This document shows positions 17,126-25,909 of a DNA stretch of 64,000 nucleotides, in pieces. Position numbers and translations under genes: made by a program. This stretch comes from Listeria valentina (GTDB taxonomy: Bacteria > Bacillota > Bacilli > Lactobacillales > Listeriaceae). Where the stretch lies: assembly GCF_011800755.1 (NCBI RefSeq), contig NZ_JAATJW010000001.1:1-64000 (forward strand). The letters are read 5' to 3'. Under the pieces are notes generated by a model. That model had not been told where the DNA came from. It was given only the letters and a program-made list of their open reading frames with translations, and did no database searches. Position 1 is the stretch's first letter, and every line of letters starts with the position of its first letter.

Positions 17126-18727
17126 ATGTTAACTGTTAGTAATGTTGGACTACGCTATGGCGATAAAAAATTATTCGAAGATGTTTCCATCAAATTCACA
17201 CCCGGCAACTGTTACGGTTTAATCGGAGCAAACGGGGCGGGTAAATCTACGTTTTTGAAAGTACTCTCTGGAGAAGTGGATTCGCAATCTGGAAGCGTTC
17301 ATATCACACCCGGTGAACGACTTGCTGTTTTACAACAAGATCACTTCCAATATGATGATGAACTCGTTTTAAATACGGTCATCATGGGGCACCAGAAGCT
17401 TTATGAAATTATGGCTGAGAAAAACGCCATCTATATGAAACCTGATTTTAGTGATGAAGACGGTATTCGTGCTGCAGAACTGGAAGGTGAATTTGGTGAA
17501 CTTGGCGGCTGGGAAGCTGAAGCTGATGCAGCCGTACTACTAAACGGTCTTGGCATTTCACAAGATTTGCACGATAAATATATGAAAGACTTAACCGGAA
17601 GTGAAAAAGTCAAAGTTTTACTCGCACAAGCTCTTTTTGGGAAACCGGATATTTTACTTCTAGATGAACCGACCAACCACTTAGACATTCGTGCGATTCA
17701 CTGGCTTGAAGAATTTTTAATCAACTTTGAAAACACAGTCATTGTGGTTTCTCATGATCGTCACTTCTTAAATAAAGTTTGTACGCACATTGCCGACCTT
17801 GATTTTAGCAAAATTCAACTGTATGTCGGAAACTATGATTTCTGGTATGAATCGAGTCAGCTAGCACAGCAAATGATGGGTGACCGCAACAAGAAAAAAG
17901 AAGAAAAAATTAAAGAATTGCAAGATTTTATTGCACGGTTTAGCGCCAATGCTTCTAAATCGAAACAAGCGACAAGTCGGAAGAAAATGCTTGATAAAAT
18001 TACACTTGAGGACATCCAGCCTTCTAGCAGACGTTATCCATTCATTCAATTCAAGCCCGATCGCGAAGTTGGAAACGACTTACTAACCGTTGAAAATCTG
18101 ACAAAAGAAATTGACGGTGTCAAAGTGCTCGACAATGTTTCCTTCACAATTAATCGCAATGATAAAGTGGCGCTTGTAGGTGATGATGAAGTAGCCAAAA
18201 CTGCTCTTCTGCAAATTTTAGCTGGTGAAATGGAACCTGACGCAGGATCATTCCGCTGGGGTGTCACAACGAGTCAAAGTTACTTCCCGAAAGATAACTC
18301 GGAGTTTTTCGAAGACAACAACTTAAACCTTGTGGAATGGTTACGCCAATTCTCTCCACAAGATGATTCTGAAGCTTTCTTACGCGGCTTCCTTGGTCGC
18401 ATGCTCTTTAGTGGGGATGAAGTGCTTAAAAAAGTAAAAGTCTTATCTGGTGGCGAAAAAGTACGTTGTATGCTTTCAAAAATGATGCTCTCTGGATCCA
18501 ATGTTCTTCTACTGGATGAGCCAACCAACCACTTGGATTTAGAATCCATCACGGCTTTAAACAACGGTTTAGCAGCTTTTGATGGAGCAATGATCTTTTC
18601 TAGTCATGACCATCAACTATTACAAAGTTTGGCGACACGTGTCCTCAACCTTTCAAAAGAAAACTTCTACAATAAAGAAATCAGTTATGACGGCTATCTA
18701 GCAGAAGTTCTAGACGTCGCAGAATAA
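17126..18727 (+). CDS. ABC-F family ATPase (YkpA/YbiT-like)
   Basis: A 533-residue soluble ATPase with two nucleotide-binding domains and no membrane segment. ABC-F proteins bind the ribosomal E site; the YkpA/YbiT group is thought to act in translation control rather than transport. Walker A of domain 1 is GANGAGKST (34-42), and the first signature is degenerate (LTGSE). LLLDEPTNHLD occurs in both domains, and the second signature is LSGGEKVR. The second Walker A is unusual (GDDEVAKTA), keeping only the Lys-Thr pair; I recall a similar deviation in B. subtilis YkpA. A charged linker lies around 245-290. The chosen ATG has AGGAGGA upstream; an in-frame GTG at 17105 precedes the ribosome-binding site and was rejected. 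Confidence 0.85.
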   Translation: MLTVSNVGLRYGDKKLFEDVSIKFTPGNCYGLIGANGAGKSTFLKVLSGEVDSQSGSVHITPGERLAVLQQDHFQYDDELVLNTVIMGHQKLYEIMAEKNAIYMKPDFSDEDGIRAAELEGEFGELGGWEAEADAAVLLNGLGISQDLHDKYMKDLTGSEKVKVLLAQALFGKPDILLLDEPTNHLDIRAIHWLEEFLINFENTVIVVSHDRHFLNKVCTHIADLDFSKIQLYVGNYDFWYESSQLAQQMMGDRNKKKEEKIKELQDFIARFSANASKSKQATSRKKMLDKITLEDIQPSSRRYPFIQFKPDREVGNDLLTVENLTKEIDGVKVLDNVSFTINRNDKVALVGDDEVAKTALLQILAGEMEPDAGSFRWGVTTSQSYFPKDNSEFFEDNNLNLVEWLRQFSPQDDSEAFLRGFLGRMLFSGDEVLKKVKVLSGGEKVRCMLSKMMLSGSNVLLLDEPTNHLDLESITALNNGLAAFDGAMIFSSHDHQLLQSLATRVLNLSKENFYNKEISYDGYLAEVLDVAE

Positions 18728-18764
18728 AAGAAATCCGCTCAAAGTTTGAGCGGATTTCTTTTAT
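18724..18764. terminator. Bidirectional terminator after ABC-F gene
   Basis: A perfect 19-bp inverted repeat (18724-18742 with 18746-18764). It includes the ABC-F stop codon and overlaps the stop of the convergent gene. Confidence 0.88.
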
Positions 18765-19420
18765 TTCGTTAATTTAATTGTTCCCGTTTCCGTTCCAACT
18801 GGATCAGACTCAGAGCCAAAATAGCTGAGCCAAGAAAGCGATACAGAATGAATGGAAGCAACTGATTTCAGTTTTTCCAGTGGAAATACTAGAGTACCTT
18901 CAATTGTTTTTCCAGGTTCCACAGTGCTTGCATCAAATTCAGAAAGCAAGACATCTCCACCATCTACTTCCATTTTAGAAGCTTCTAGTGTCCCTTGGTT
19001 CGGATAAGTCGTAAGCTTCTCTTTCCCGTTATTTTTCACAGCCAATACAAGCGAAATACTGCCCGGCACTTCTTTTTGTTCCATCGTAGAATAAACGGGT
19101 TTTTTCTCCACTTTGATTGTTTTAACCGTCAATTCAATATTATTTTCATTTACTTTATGATTTACTTGGTAGGTTTTCGCTTCTTTTTTCCCAGATTCAC
19201 TTGTCGATTTTCCAGCCGAATAATTCAATACTTTATTATTCACATCATCTAATTGTTTAAAGTGTAAAAAGACACCCACAATCGAAGCAATCATTAATAC
19301 CATTCCCACGCCAACTAAAATGGCCCCTACTTTTCTTTGTTTCGGGAAAAATAAAATGATCAGTCCAATCACAAACAGAATAAAGGCTAGGATGCCACCT
19401 AAAATAATCCATAGTAACAT
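18761..19420 (-). CDS. Two-helix membrane protein with DUF4352-like extracellular domain
   Basis: A 219-residue protein with two N-terminal membrane helices (about 3-25 and 32-53) and a C-terminal beta-rich domain (about 80-219). The domain has the pattern of DUF4352/telokin-like proteins: ENNIELTVKTIKVEKKP, VLAVKNNGKEKL, and VEPGKTIEGTLVFPLEK. The domain is predicted outside the cell. Its function is unknown. A second protein of the same architecture is encoded at 50287-50892. The ATG is eight bases after AAGGAG. It is monocistronic. Confidence 0.65.
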   Translation of the reverse strand: MLLWIILGGILAFILFVIGLIILFFPKQRKVGAILVGVGMVLMIASIVGVFLHFKQLDDVNNKVLNYSAGKSTSESGKKEAKTYQVNHKVNENNIELTVKTIKVEKKPVYSTMEQKEVPGSISLVLAVKNNGKEKLTTYPNQGTLEASKMEVDGGDVLLSEFDASTVEPGKTIEGTLVFPLEKLKSVASIHSVSLSWLSYFGSESDPVGTETGTIKLTK

Positions 19421-19476
19421 GTAAAATACTCCTTCTTCTTGCTAATAACTGGTTTAATCATACCATTTGTCAGAGG

Positions 19477-20805
19477 CTAGCGCAACGAAGGTAAATCCGA
19501 TGCTGGAGATGGATAAGCAAAAATGAGCGAGTCAAGCGCATCGATTGTTAGCCCCGCTTTCATCAAAAGCACGATATAATTGATCATGACATCTGCTTCT
19601 TCATTGATAAAAGATGCGCCAGCAATCTTCCCGGTTTCTTTTTCCGTTATAACTTTAGCATGACTGAGATACTCATTGGTTCGCCGGTACGTATACCAGT
19701 TTTTCATATCAATTTCATTTACATGATAGCGATCCTTTTCTTGAAGCGCTTCTCTTGCCGTCAATCCGACCTGAGCCATTTTAGGACTCGAGAACATAGC
19801 ACTTGGAATCGCCGGATACTGAATCTCTTGTTTCTTGCCTAAAATATACGAAACCGCAAAATCCGCCTCAAAGCTGTCCACGGGTGTAAGTGGAAGACCC
19901 GGAGTAATTGAAACATCTCCTACTGCTAGAACATGGGGGACGGCTTCAAGCGATTGATTAACAAGAATACCGTGCCGGTTCGACTGAATTCCTGCTTTTT
20001 CAAGGTTTAGCCGCTCGATATTTGGTTTCCGACCCGCCGTCGCAAAAACGGCATCGACTTCAAGCGTCCAATTTTGAGCAGAAAGCAAAATCCCAGCATC
20101 TCTTTTTGCAAGTTGCTCCACATCCGTATCAAAGTGAAAATGAACGCCATCTGATTTGAGCGAACTCACAAGCATCGCCACGTGGTCCTCATCAAACCCT
20201 TTTAACGGCCGACTATTATGATGGATCAAATGTACTTCACTTCCCGCCGCATGTGCAATTGCTGCAAACTCAAAGGCAATATAGCCACCTCCAACAAAAG
20301 CGATCCGTTTCGGAAGAGTCTCCAAATCCAAAAAATCATCACTCGTAAGAAAAATTTCTTTTCCTTCGATATCCGGAATGTTTGGTCGTGCTCCTGTCGC
20401 GATAATAATGTCTTCAGCAGAAAGTGTATCTTCGCCAACTTGCAACTTATGAGCATCCAGAAAAGCGGCGCTTCCTTTGAACGTTTCAATTTTTGCTTCT
20501 TGAAAACCTTCTAAGCGACTTTCTGGAACAGACTCAACAAAGCTTTTCTTGAAGTCTTGCAAATCTTTCCAATCAATCTCCGCGACTTGCTTGATTCCCT
20601 TGCCTCGTAACCGCTCCGAAAAATTATGTGCTTCCATCGCACCAGCTAATACCTTTTTAGGATCGCATCCACGAAGCACACACGTGCCGCCCCAATCCCG
20701 TTCTTCAATAATTGCCACTTTCTTTCCCGCTTCATTAAGTGCATAAGCGGCGGAAGTCCCGGTCACACCACTTCCAATCACAATGGCATCAAACTTGTAA
20801 TCCAT
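19477..20805 (-). CDS. Glutathione-reductase-like FAD/NAD(P) oxidoreductase
   Basis: A 442-residue flavoprotein of the pyridine nucleotide-disulfide reductase family. The FAD-binding GSGVTG is near 11-16, the redox disulfide GGTCVLRGCDPKK has Cys42 and Cys47, and FVGGGYIAFEFA forms the NAD(P) site. Where classical glutathione reductase has a His-Glu pair near the C-terminus (HPT...E), this protein has AYPSPASDLPSL, with neither residue, so the true substrate may not be glutathione. From memory the L. monocytogenes gene at this place (lmo1433) is annotated glutathione reductase. The longest frame begins with TTG at 20823. I prefer ATG 20805, nine bases after GAGAGG. Confidence 0.75.
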   Translation of the reverse strand: MDYKFDAIVIGSGVTGTSAAYALNEAGKKVAIIEERDWGGTCVLRGCDPKKVLAGAMEAHNFSERLRGKGIKQVAEIDWKDLQDFKKSFVESVPESRLEGFQEAKIETFKGSAAFLDAHKLQVGEDTLSAEDIIIATGARPNIPDIEGKEIFLTSDDFLDLETLPKRIAFVGGGYIAFEFAAIAHAAGSEVHLIHHNSRPLKGFDEDHVAMLVSSLKSDGVHFHFDTDVEQLAKRDAGILLSAQNWTLEVDAVFATAGRKPNIERLNLEKAGIQSNRHGILVNQSLEAVPHVLAVGDVSITPGLPLTPVDSFEADFAVSYILGKKQEIQYPAIPSAMFSSPKMAQVGLTAREALQEKDRYHVNEIDMKNWYTYRRTNEYLSHAKVITEKETGKIAGASFINEEADVMINYIVLLMKAGLTIDALDSLIFAYPSPASDLPSLR

Positions 20806-20867
20806 ATTGTTCATCCTCTCCAATTATCCTCTAACTCTTTTCCCGAATTTCTCTAGATAAAAACAAA

Positions 20868-20905
20868 GAAGTTTTAGGCTAGCTAAAAAGCTAGCCTAAA
20901 ACTTC
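20868..20905 (-). terminator. Terminator of rnjB/dap operon
   Basis: A perfect 16-bp inverted repeat (20868-20883 with 20890-20905) and 6-base loop. The minus transcript continues into UUUGUUUUU. It touches the rnjB stop codon. Confidence 0.85.
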
Positions 20906-22572
20906 TAGACTTCCATAATAATTGGTAAAATCATCGGACGGCGTTTTGTTTGTTCAAACAAGAAACGATTTAGTTGATCGCGAATATCCTGCTTCAACTT
21001 CGACCATTCAAACTCACTATCTTGCAAGTTTTTCTCAACGATTTTACTTACAAGTTTTTGCGAGTCTTCAATTAAGCGTTCCGATTCACGTACATATACA
21101 AAACCTCTTGAAATCATTTCAGGGCCTGAAATGATTTTTTTATGGCGCCGACTAAGCGTAACAACAACGATGAAAATACCGTCTTCCGAAAGAAGTTTCC
21201 GGTCTCTTAAGACAATGTTCCCAACATCGCCAACACCTAAGCCGTCAATCAGCGTATTCCCAGCATAAACGCGGTTTCCAACGGACATGCGCCCTGCTTT
21301 ATATTCCACGACTTCTCCTTTTCCAACTACAAAAACATTGGATTTTGGAATGCCCACACTATTTGCTAGTTTAGCATGTGCAATAAGCATCCGATATTCG
21401 CCGTGAACGGGTACAAAGTAAGTCGGTTTCAGTAAGTTGAGCAATAGTTTCAAGTCGTCTTGGCTTGCATGGCCAGACACAAACAAATCGCGGCTCATCG
21501 TGAGAACACGTGCACCAGCTCGGTACAGCATATCGATTGTTTTTGCCATCATTGTTTCTAAAGAAGGGCTTGGTGTTGTTGTGATGTAAACGGTATCCCC
21601 CGCTTTAATATTAACCTTTGGATGATTCCCTTTTGTCATTAATTGAAGCGACTGAATCGGCTCACCAAGATTTCCAGTTTCAATGATAGTAATTTCATCA
21701 TCTGGGTATTTTTTCATTTCTTTAAATGGAATAATCAAATCATCGTCCATTTTGAGCTTATCTAAGCTGCTTGTAATTTCAACAACACGTTCTAGTTCTT
21801 TCCCAACAATAACGACTTTCCGTTTCGTTGCCGCAGAAGCATCTAACACTTGTTGCAAACGAATAACATTCGAAGCTACACAAGCAACGATAATTCGACC
21901 CTCAGCCGTTCGAAACGCGTGACGCACTTCTTGTTCGATGTCACTATCGCTCGAAGTTGTTCCCGGATGCTCGGCTTCTGAGCTATCTGATAGCAAGGCT
22001 AGAACGCCAGCTTCTCCAACATCTGCAATAGCACTAAGACTCGTTTCGTAGCCTTCATTTGCGGATTGATCAAATTTAAAATCACCCGAATAAACGATTG
22101 AACCTTCGCTCGTATTAATCACAATCCCAACCGAGTCAGGAATCGTATGTGTTGTCCGGAAAAATTGGACATTGACTTTATTAAACTTGATGATGCTATC
22201 TTCATCAATCACATGGAAATTTTTAAACCGCACTTTCCGGTATTCTTTAACAGAATTTTTAGCGAGTGAAATCGTTAATTCAGTCCCGTACACAGGCGCT
22301 TTGACCTTCTGAAGCAAATAAGGCAAAGCTCCAATCGCATCTTCATGTCCATGAGAAAGAATAATCGCTTTCACACGGTCTTTATTTTCTTCTAAATACT
22401 TGAAATCGGGAATAACAACATCAATGCCTAGAAGTTCATCTTCTGGGAACATCAGCCCAGCATCTAAGACAAAAATTTCATCGTCTACTTCGACGACATA
22501 CATATTTTTCCCGCTTTCATCTACCCCGCCCAGCGGAATAATTTTAATCTGTTTCGCTTTTTTTAGTGTCAA
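20905..22572 (-). CDS. rnjB: Ribonuclease J2
   Basis: A 555-residue metallo-beta-lactamase/beta-CASP ribonuclease. It forms a complex with RNase J1 in RNA decay and rRNA processing. The metal motif is HGHEDAIG (74-81): the second histidine of the usual HxHxDH is alanine, as in B. subtilis RNase J2, which explains weak intrinsic activity in that protein. The beta-CASP region and the C-terminal helical domain follow; LFVSGHASQDDL and FVPVHGEYRM carry other conserved metal-site histidines. The start is TTG, eight bases after GGAGG. It lies 14 bases downstream of dapA and ends the asd-dapG-dapA-rnjB operon. Confidence 0.93.
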   Translation of the reverse strand: MTLKKAKQIKIIPLGGVDESGKNMYVVEVDDEIFVLDAGLMFPEDELLGIDVVIPDFKYLEENKDRVKAIILSHGHEDAIGALPYLLQKVKAPVYGTELTISLAKNSVKEYRKVRFKNFHVIDEDSIIKFNKVNVQFFRTTHTIPDSVGIVINTSEGSIVYSGDFKFDQSANEGYETSLSAIADVGEAGVLALLSDSSEAEHPGTTSSDSDIEQEVRHAFRTAEGRIIVACVASNVIRLQQVLDASAATKRKVVIVGKELERVVEITSSLDKLKMDDDLIIPFKEMKKYPDDEITIIETGNLGEPIQSLQLMTKGNHPKVNIKAGDTVYITTTPSPSLETMMAKTIDMLYRAGARVLTMSRDLFVSGHASQDDLKLLLNLLKPTYFVPVHGEYRMLIAHAKLANSVGIPKSNVFVVGKGEVVEYKAGRMSVGNRVYAGNTLIDGLGVGDVGNIVLRDRKLLSEDGIFIVVVTLSRRHKKIISGPEMISRGFVYVRESERLIEDSQKLVSKIVEKNLQDSEFEWSKLKQDIRDQLNRFLFEQTKRRPMILPIIMEV

Positions 22573-22586
22573 AGCGTAAACCTCCT

Positions 22587-23471
22587 TTAGCTTTTTTGCG
22601 ACTCTTCATAAATCGCTTTAAGTTTCTTGCCTTGTTCCTCGTCTAAATCAACAAGTGGCAAGCGAACGTGACCAACATCAACGCCCCTATCGTTTAGCAA
22701 AAATTTCGTCGGAGCAGGATTTGGTGAACTAAACAAACCACGCATAAGTGGAAGCAGTCTTCTGTGGATTTCAGATGCTTTCTTCACTTCCCCGTTCTCG
22801 TAAGCTTCAATCATTTCTTTCGTTTCATTTCCCGCCACATGGCTCAGTACAGAAACGACACCACGACCGCCGACTGACAAAATAGGGAGGGTTAAGCTAT
22901 CATCTCCGCTATAGACGGTAAAGTCATCTGCTGTTTCTTCCACGATTTGCGAAATGTTTTCTAAATTTCCGCTTGATTCTTTGACGGAAACAATGTTCTC
23001 CAATTTGGATAATGCAATAATGGTTTCTGGCTCGATATTAACAACAGAACGCCCAGGAATGTTATAAATCATAATTGGTAGCGGACTATTTTCTGCTACC
23101 GCTTTAAAATGTTCATAGATTCCTCGTTGGTTTGGTTTGTTGTAGTAAGGTGTGACAACAAGGGCTGCATCATAGCCCCCTAAGTCTGCAACTTCTTTTG
23201 TAAACGCAATCGTTTCTGCCGTATTATTTGATCCCGTTCCAGCAATTAATTTTGCTCTGCCATCATTTACTTTGACAACTTCCGTCATTAATTTGATTTT
23301 TTCATCATGAGACAGCGTTGGTGATTCTCCTGTCGTTCCAGAAACAACTAATCCGTCTGATCCTGTTTCAATCAAATGATTGACAAGTCGATGAATTCGT
23401 TTACGACAAACAACATCTTTCTCCGGATGAATTGGGGTCACCATGGCTGTAATTACTTTTCCAAAATCCAT
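22587..23471 (-). CDS. dapA: 4-hydroxy-tetrahydrodipicolinate synthase
   Basis: A 294-residue cytoplasmic TIM-barrel enzyme that condenses pyruvate with aspartate semialdehyde in the lysine/diaminopimelate pathway, supplying cell-wall meso-DAP. The Schiff-base lysine is K164 in VSVKESSG. The catalytic tyrosine is Y136 in IMIYNIPGR, and the SGTTGE motif is at 44-49. The start has AGGAGGG seven bases upstream. It lies between dapG and rnjB in one operon. Confidence 0.95.
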   Translation of the reverse strand: MDFGKVITAMVTPIHPEKDVVCRKRIHRLVNHLIETGSDGLVVSGTTGESPTLSHDEKIKLMTEVVKVNDGRAKLIAGTGSNNTAETIAFTKEVADLGGYDAALVVTPYYNKPNQRGIYEHFKAVAENSPLPIMIYNIPGRSVVNIEPETIIALSKLENIVSVKESSGNLENISQIVEETADDFTVYSGDDSLTLPILSVGGRGVVSVLSHVAGNETKEMIEAYENGEVKKASEIHRRLLPLMRGLFSSPNPAPTKFLLNDRGVDVGHVRLPLVDLDEEQGKKLKAIYEESQKS

Positions 23472-23496
23472 ATTTAATCCCTCCTGATTCGCATTT

Positions 23497-24708
23497 TTAT
23501 TCTACTTCTAAACAAAAAGTATCATGCAAAGCATTGACTGCTTGAATTAAGTCTTCTTCACTAATCAGCACCCAAATCGTGGTATGGCTATCTGCAGACT
23601 GTAAAATCTGAATCCCGCGTGCTGCTAGAGCACTGACAATTTTAGCCGTAACACCTGGAACACCAGTAATTCCTGCCCCAACGATTGATACTTTCGCGCA
23701 GTGTTCCGTAACAAGCACTGAAAATCCTTGCTTTTCAAGTAGTTCGACTGTCTGCGTTCTTTTTTCTTCTGGAACAGTAAACGCAATATTTTCAGTCCCA
23801 ATGCTGATAAAGTCAAGACTGATCCCATGTTCCGCTAAAAGACTAAAAGCATCTTGTTGCTTGTCTGGTGTTTCGATTCGCACATTGATTTGCGTTAAAT
23901 TCGTGACATGAGCGATTCCTGTTACAAGGCGTTCTTTAATATCAAAGTGACTTTCTTCATTTGAAAGCGCCGTAACAAGTGTCCCTTCACCGTCCAGATA
24001 GGTAGAACGAATTCGCATGGGAATCTTCGCCGTCATCGCAATTTCAACCGCACGTGGATGAATGACTTTTGCACCTTGATAAGCCATATTGCTCACCTCG
24101 TTATAACTAACGCGAGGAAGGCTACGCGCATGTTCGACAATCCGTGGATCCGCCGTCATCATCCCGTCAACATCAGTAAAAATATCCACAAAATCCGCTT
24201 GGAGCGCAACACCAAGAGCCGCTGCAGAAGTATCACTTCCACCTCGACCTAAAGTCGTGACATCGCCATGTTCGTCTACACCTTGGAACCCAGCTACGAC
24301 GACGACATCCACTTGATCGAAAGCTGCACGAATTCGTTTTGGATCCACTTCAAGAATTTTTGCATTTAAGTGTTCACTTGTTGTCAAAATGCCTGCTTGC
24401 CCGCCAGAAAAGCCAACAGCATTCACGCGAGCTTCTTTCAACATGTTCGTAAATACCGCGCAAGAAATCGTCTCACCAACAGAAAGAAGCATGTCTTCTT
24501 CGCGATTTGAAAGCTTTGTCCCTTTGGCGCCGATAAGTTCAAGCAGTGTATCCGTTGCGTAAGGATCACCAAGACGACCAATAGCCGAAACAACAACGAC
24601 CACTTTATAACCAGCTTCTGTTGCTCGTTTGATATGACCAAAAGCCATTTTTCGCGTTTCTTCACTTTGGACGGAAGTTCCGCCGAATTTTTGCACGATC
24701 AAATTCAT
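23497..24708 (-). CDS. dapG: Aspartokinase I
   Basis: A 403-residue aspartate kinase that phosphorylates aspartate, the first step to DAP, lysine, threonine and methionine. The kinase motif KFGGTSV is at 7-13, and GFSGGQAGILTT and TLGRGGSDTSA form the active site. Two ACT domains occupy about 260-403 and usually mediate end-product feedback. Length and neighbours fit the DAP-sensitive DapG isoenzyme of Bacillus. I chose ATG 24708, nine bases after AGAGGTG; the frame also has a GTG at 24720 that would include the spacer. Asd lies 14 bases upstream. Confidence 0.92.
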   Translation of the reverse strand: MNLIVQKFGGTSVQSEETRKMAFGHIKRATEAGYKVVVVVSAIGRLGDPYATDTLLELIGAKGTKLSNREEDMLLSVGETISCAVFTNMLKEARVNAVGFSGGQAGILTTSEHLNAKILEVDPKRIRAAFDQVDVVVVAGFQGVDEHGDVTTLGRGGSDTSAAALGVALQADFVDIFTDVDGMMTADPRIVEHARSLPRVSYNEVSNMAYQGAKVIHPRAVEIAMTAKIPMRIRSTYLDGEGTLVTALSNEESHFDIKERLVTGIAHVTNLTQINVRIETPDKQQDAFSLLAEHGISLDFISIGTENIAFTVPEEKRTQTVELLEKQGFSVLVTEHCAKVSIVGAGITGVPGVTAKIVSALAARGIQILQSADSHTTIWVLISEEDLIQAVNALHDTFCLEVE

Positions 24709-24722
24709 TTTTAAGAACACCT

Positions 24723-25766
24723 CTAAATAATTTCTAATTTCACAAGACTTTCAGCAATTTGAATCGAATTCCAGGCAGCTCCTTTTAGCAAGTTATCTGA
24801 AACAATCCACATGTGGAAACCTTTAGGATCGTCAAGATCGTGCCGCACGCGCCCCACAAATACTTCTTTTTTATTTTCAGAAAGAGCCGCTTGCGGATAG
24901 ATTTGATTGGCTGGATCATCTTCCAAAACAATTCCTGGCGCATCTTTCAAAGCTTCTTGAATCGCTTGAGCCGAAACTCCTGCTTCTTCCACTTCAATAT
25001 AAACAGACTCCGAGTGCCCCGTTACAACTGGAATGCGCACGCATGTCGCCGCTACTTTCATCGTGTCATCTTCCATGATTTTGCGCGTTTCATTGATCAT
25101 CTTCATCTCTTCATATGTATAATCGTTATCTGTAAATACATCGATTTGAGGAAGCGCATTAAACGCGATTTGATAGTGTTTCTTGTCACCTTTAACCGGT
25201 AAATACTCCGGTGTAAAATCTTCCCCATCTAAAATAGCACGAGATTGATTCTTTAACTCTTGAATCGCTGAAATTCCTGAGCCCGAAACTGCTTGATAGG
25301 TCGAAACAATAATTCGGTTCAGCCCAAATTTTTCACGAATTGGTTCAAGCGCCGCAACCATTTGGATCGTTGAACAATTTGGATTGGCGATAATGCCCAC
25401 ATGCTTTTTGAGCGCTTCTTCATTCACCTCTGGAACAACAAGCGGAACAGCTGGATCCATCCGAAAAGCACTCGTATTGTCGATCACGATTGCGCCTCTT
25501 TGAACAGCTTCTTTCGCTAAAGCTTTAGAGACCGATCCACCCGCACTGAAAAGCGCAATATCTACGCCCGAGAAACTCTCAGGTTTAGCTTCTTCAATTG
25601 TGATTTCTTCTCCGCGGAAAGTTTTTTTCTTGCCCGCTGAACGAGCTGACGAAAGAAACGAAACCTTCCCAATTTCAAACGAAGTAACTTGCTCTAATAA
25701 TTCGATCATTTGTGTTCCAACCGCTCCTGTTGCCCCGACAACCGCCACATGATAGTTTTTTGCCAT
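24723..25766 (-). CDS. asd: Aspartate-semialdehyde dehydrogenase
   Basis: A 347-residue NADPH enzyme converting aspartyl phosphate to aspartate semialdehyde. The Rossmann motif GATGAVG is at 11-17, and the catalytic cysteine is C131 in [19 protein letters not shown] and the C-terminal [13 protein letters not shown] are family segments. The start follows AGGAGGAAATAGATC. It is the first gene of asd-dapG-dapA-rnjB. A TATGAT at 25823-25828 may be the -10. The leader is about 60 bases, too short for a lysine riboswitch. Confidence 0.95.
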   Translation of the reverse strand: MAKNYHVAVVGATGAVGTQMIELLEQVTSFEIGKVSFLSSARSAGKKKTFRGEEITIEEAKPESFSGVDIALFSAGGSVSKALAKEAVQRGAIVIDNTSAFRMDPAVPLVVPEVNEEALKKHVGIIANPNCSTIQMVAALEPIREKFGLNRIIVSTYQAVSGSGISAIQELKNQSRAILDGEDFTPEYLPVKGDKKHYQIAFNALPQIDVFTDNDYTYEEMKMINETRKIMEDDTMKVAATCVRIPVVTGHSESVYIEVEEAGVSAQAIQEALKDAPGIVLEDDPANQIYPQAALSENKKEVFVGRVRHDLDDPKGFHMWIVSDNLLKGAAWNSIQIAESLVKLEII

Positions 25767-25872
25767 GATCTATTTCCTCCTCCTCTTCGGAAAAAGTGAT
25801 TCGTTCACTTTAAACTCTTCTTATCATACCATAAAAGCTCTTGTTTCGCAGTTCTTTTAGTGCCTATTCCAA

Positions 25873-25909
25873 AAAAAGAATCCCGCCCGTAACGGACAGG
25901 ATTCTTTTT
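25873..25909 (-). terminator. Terminator of PBP gene
   Basis: An 11-bp stem (25873-25883 with 25899-25909) around an inner CCGTTACGG hairpin, ending in a U run on the minus transcript. It overlaps the stop codon region. Confidence 0.8.

Noticed and set aside
25767-25870. Possible lysine riboswitch upstream of asd
   Set aside because: The gap is only about 100 bases and shows none of the conserved L-box blocks.
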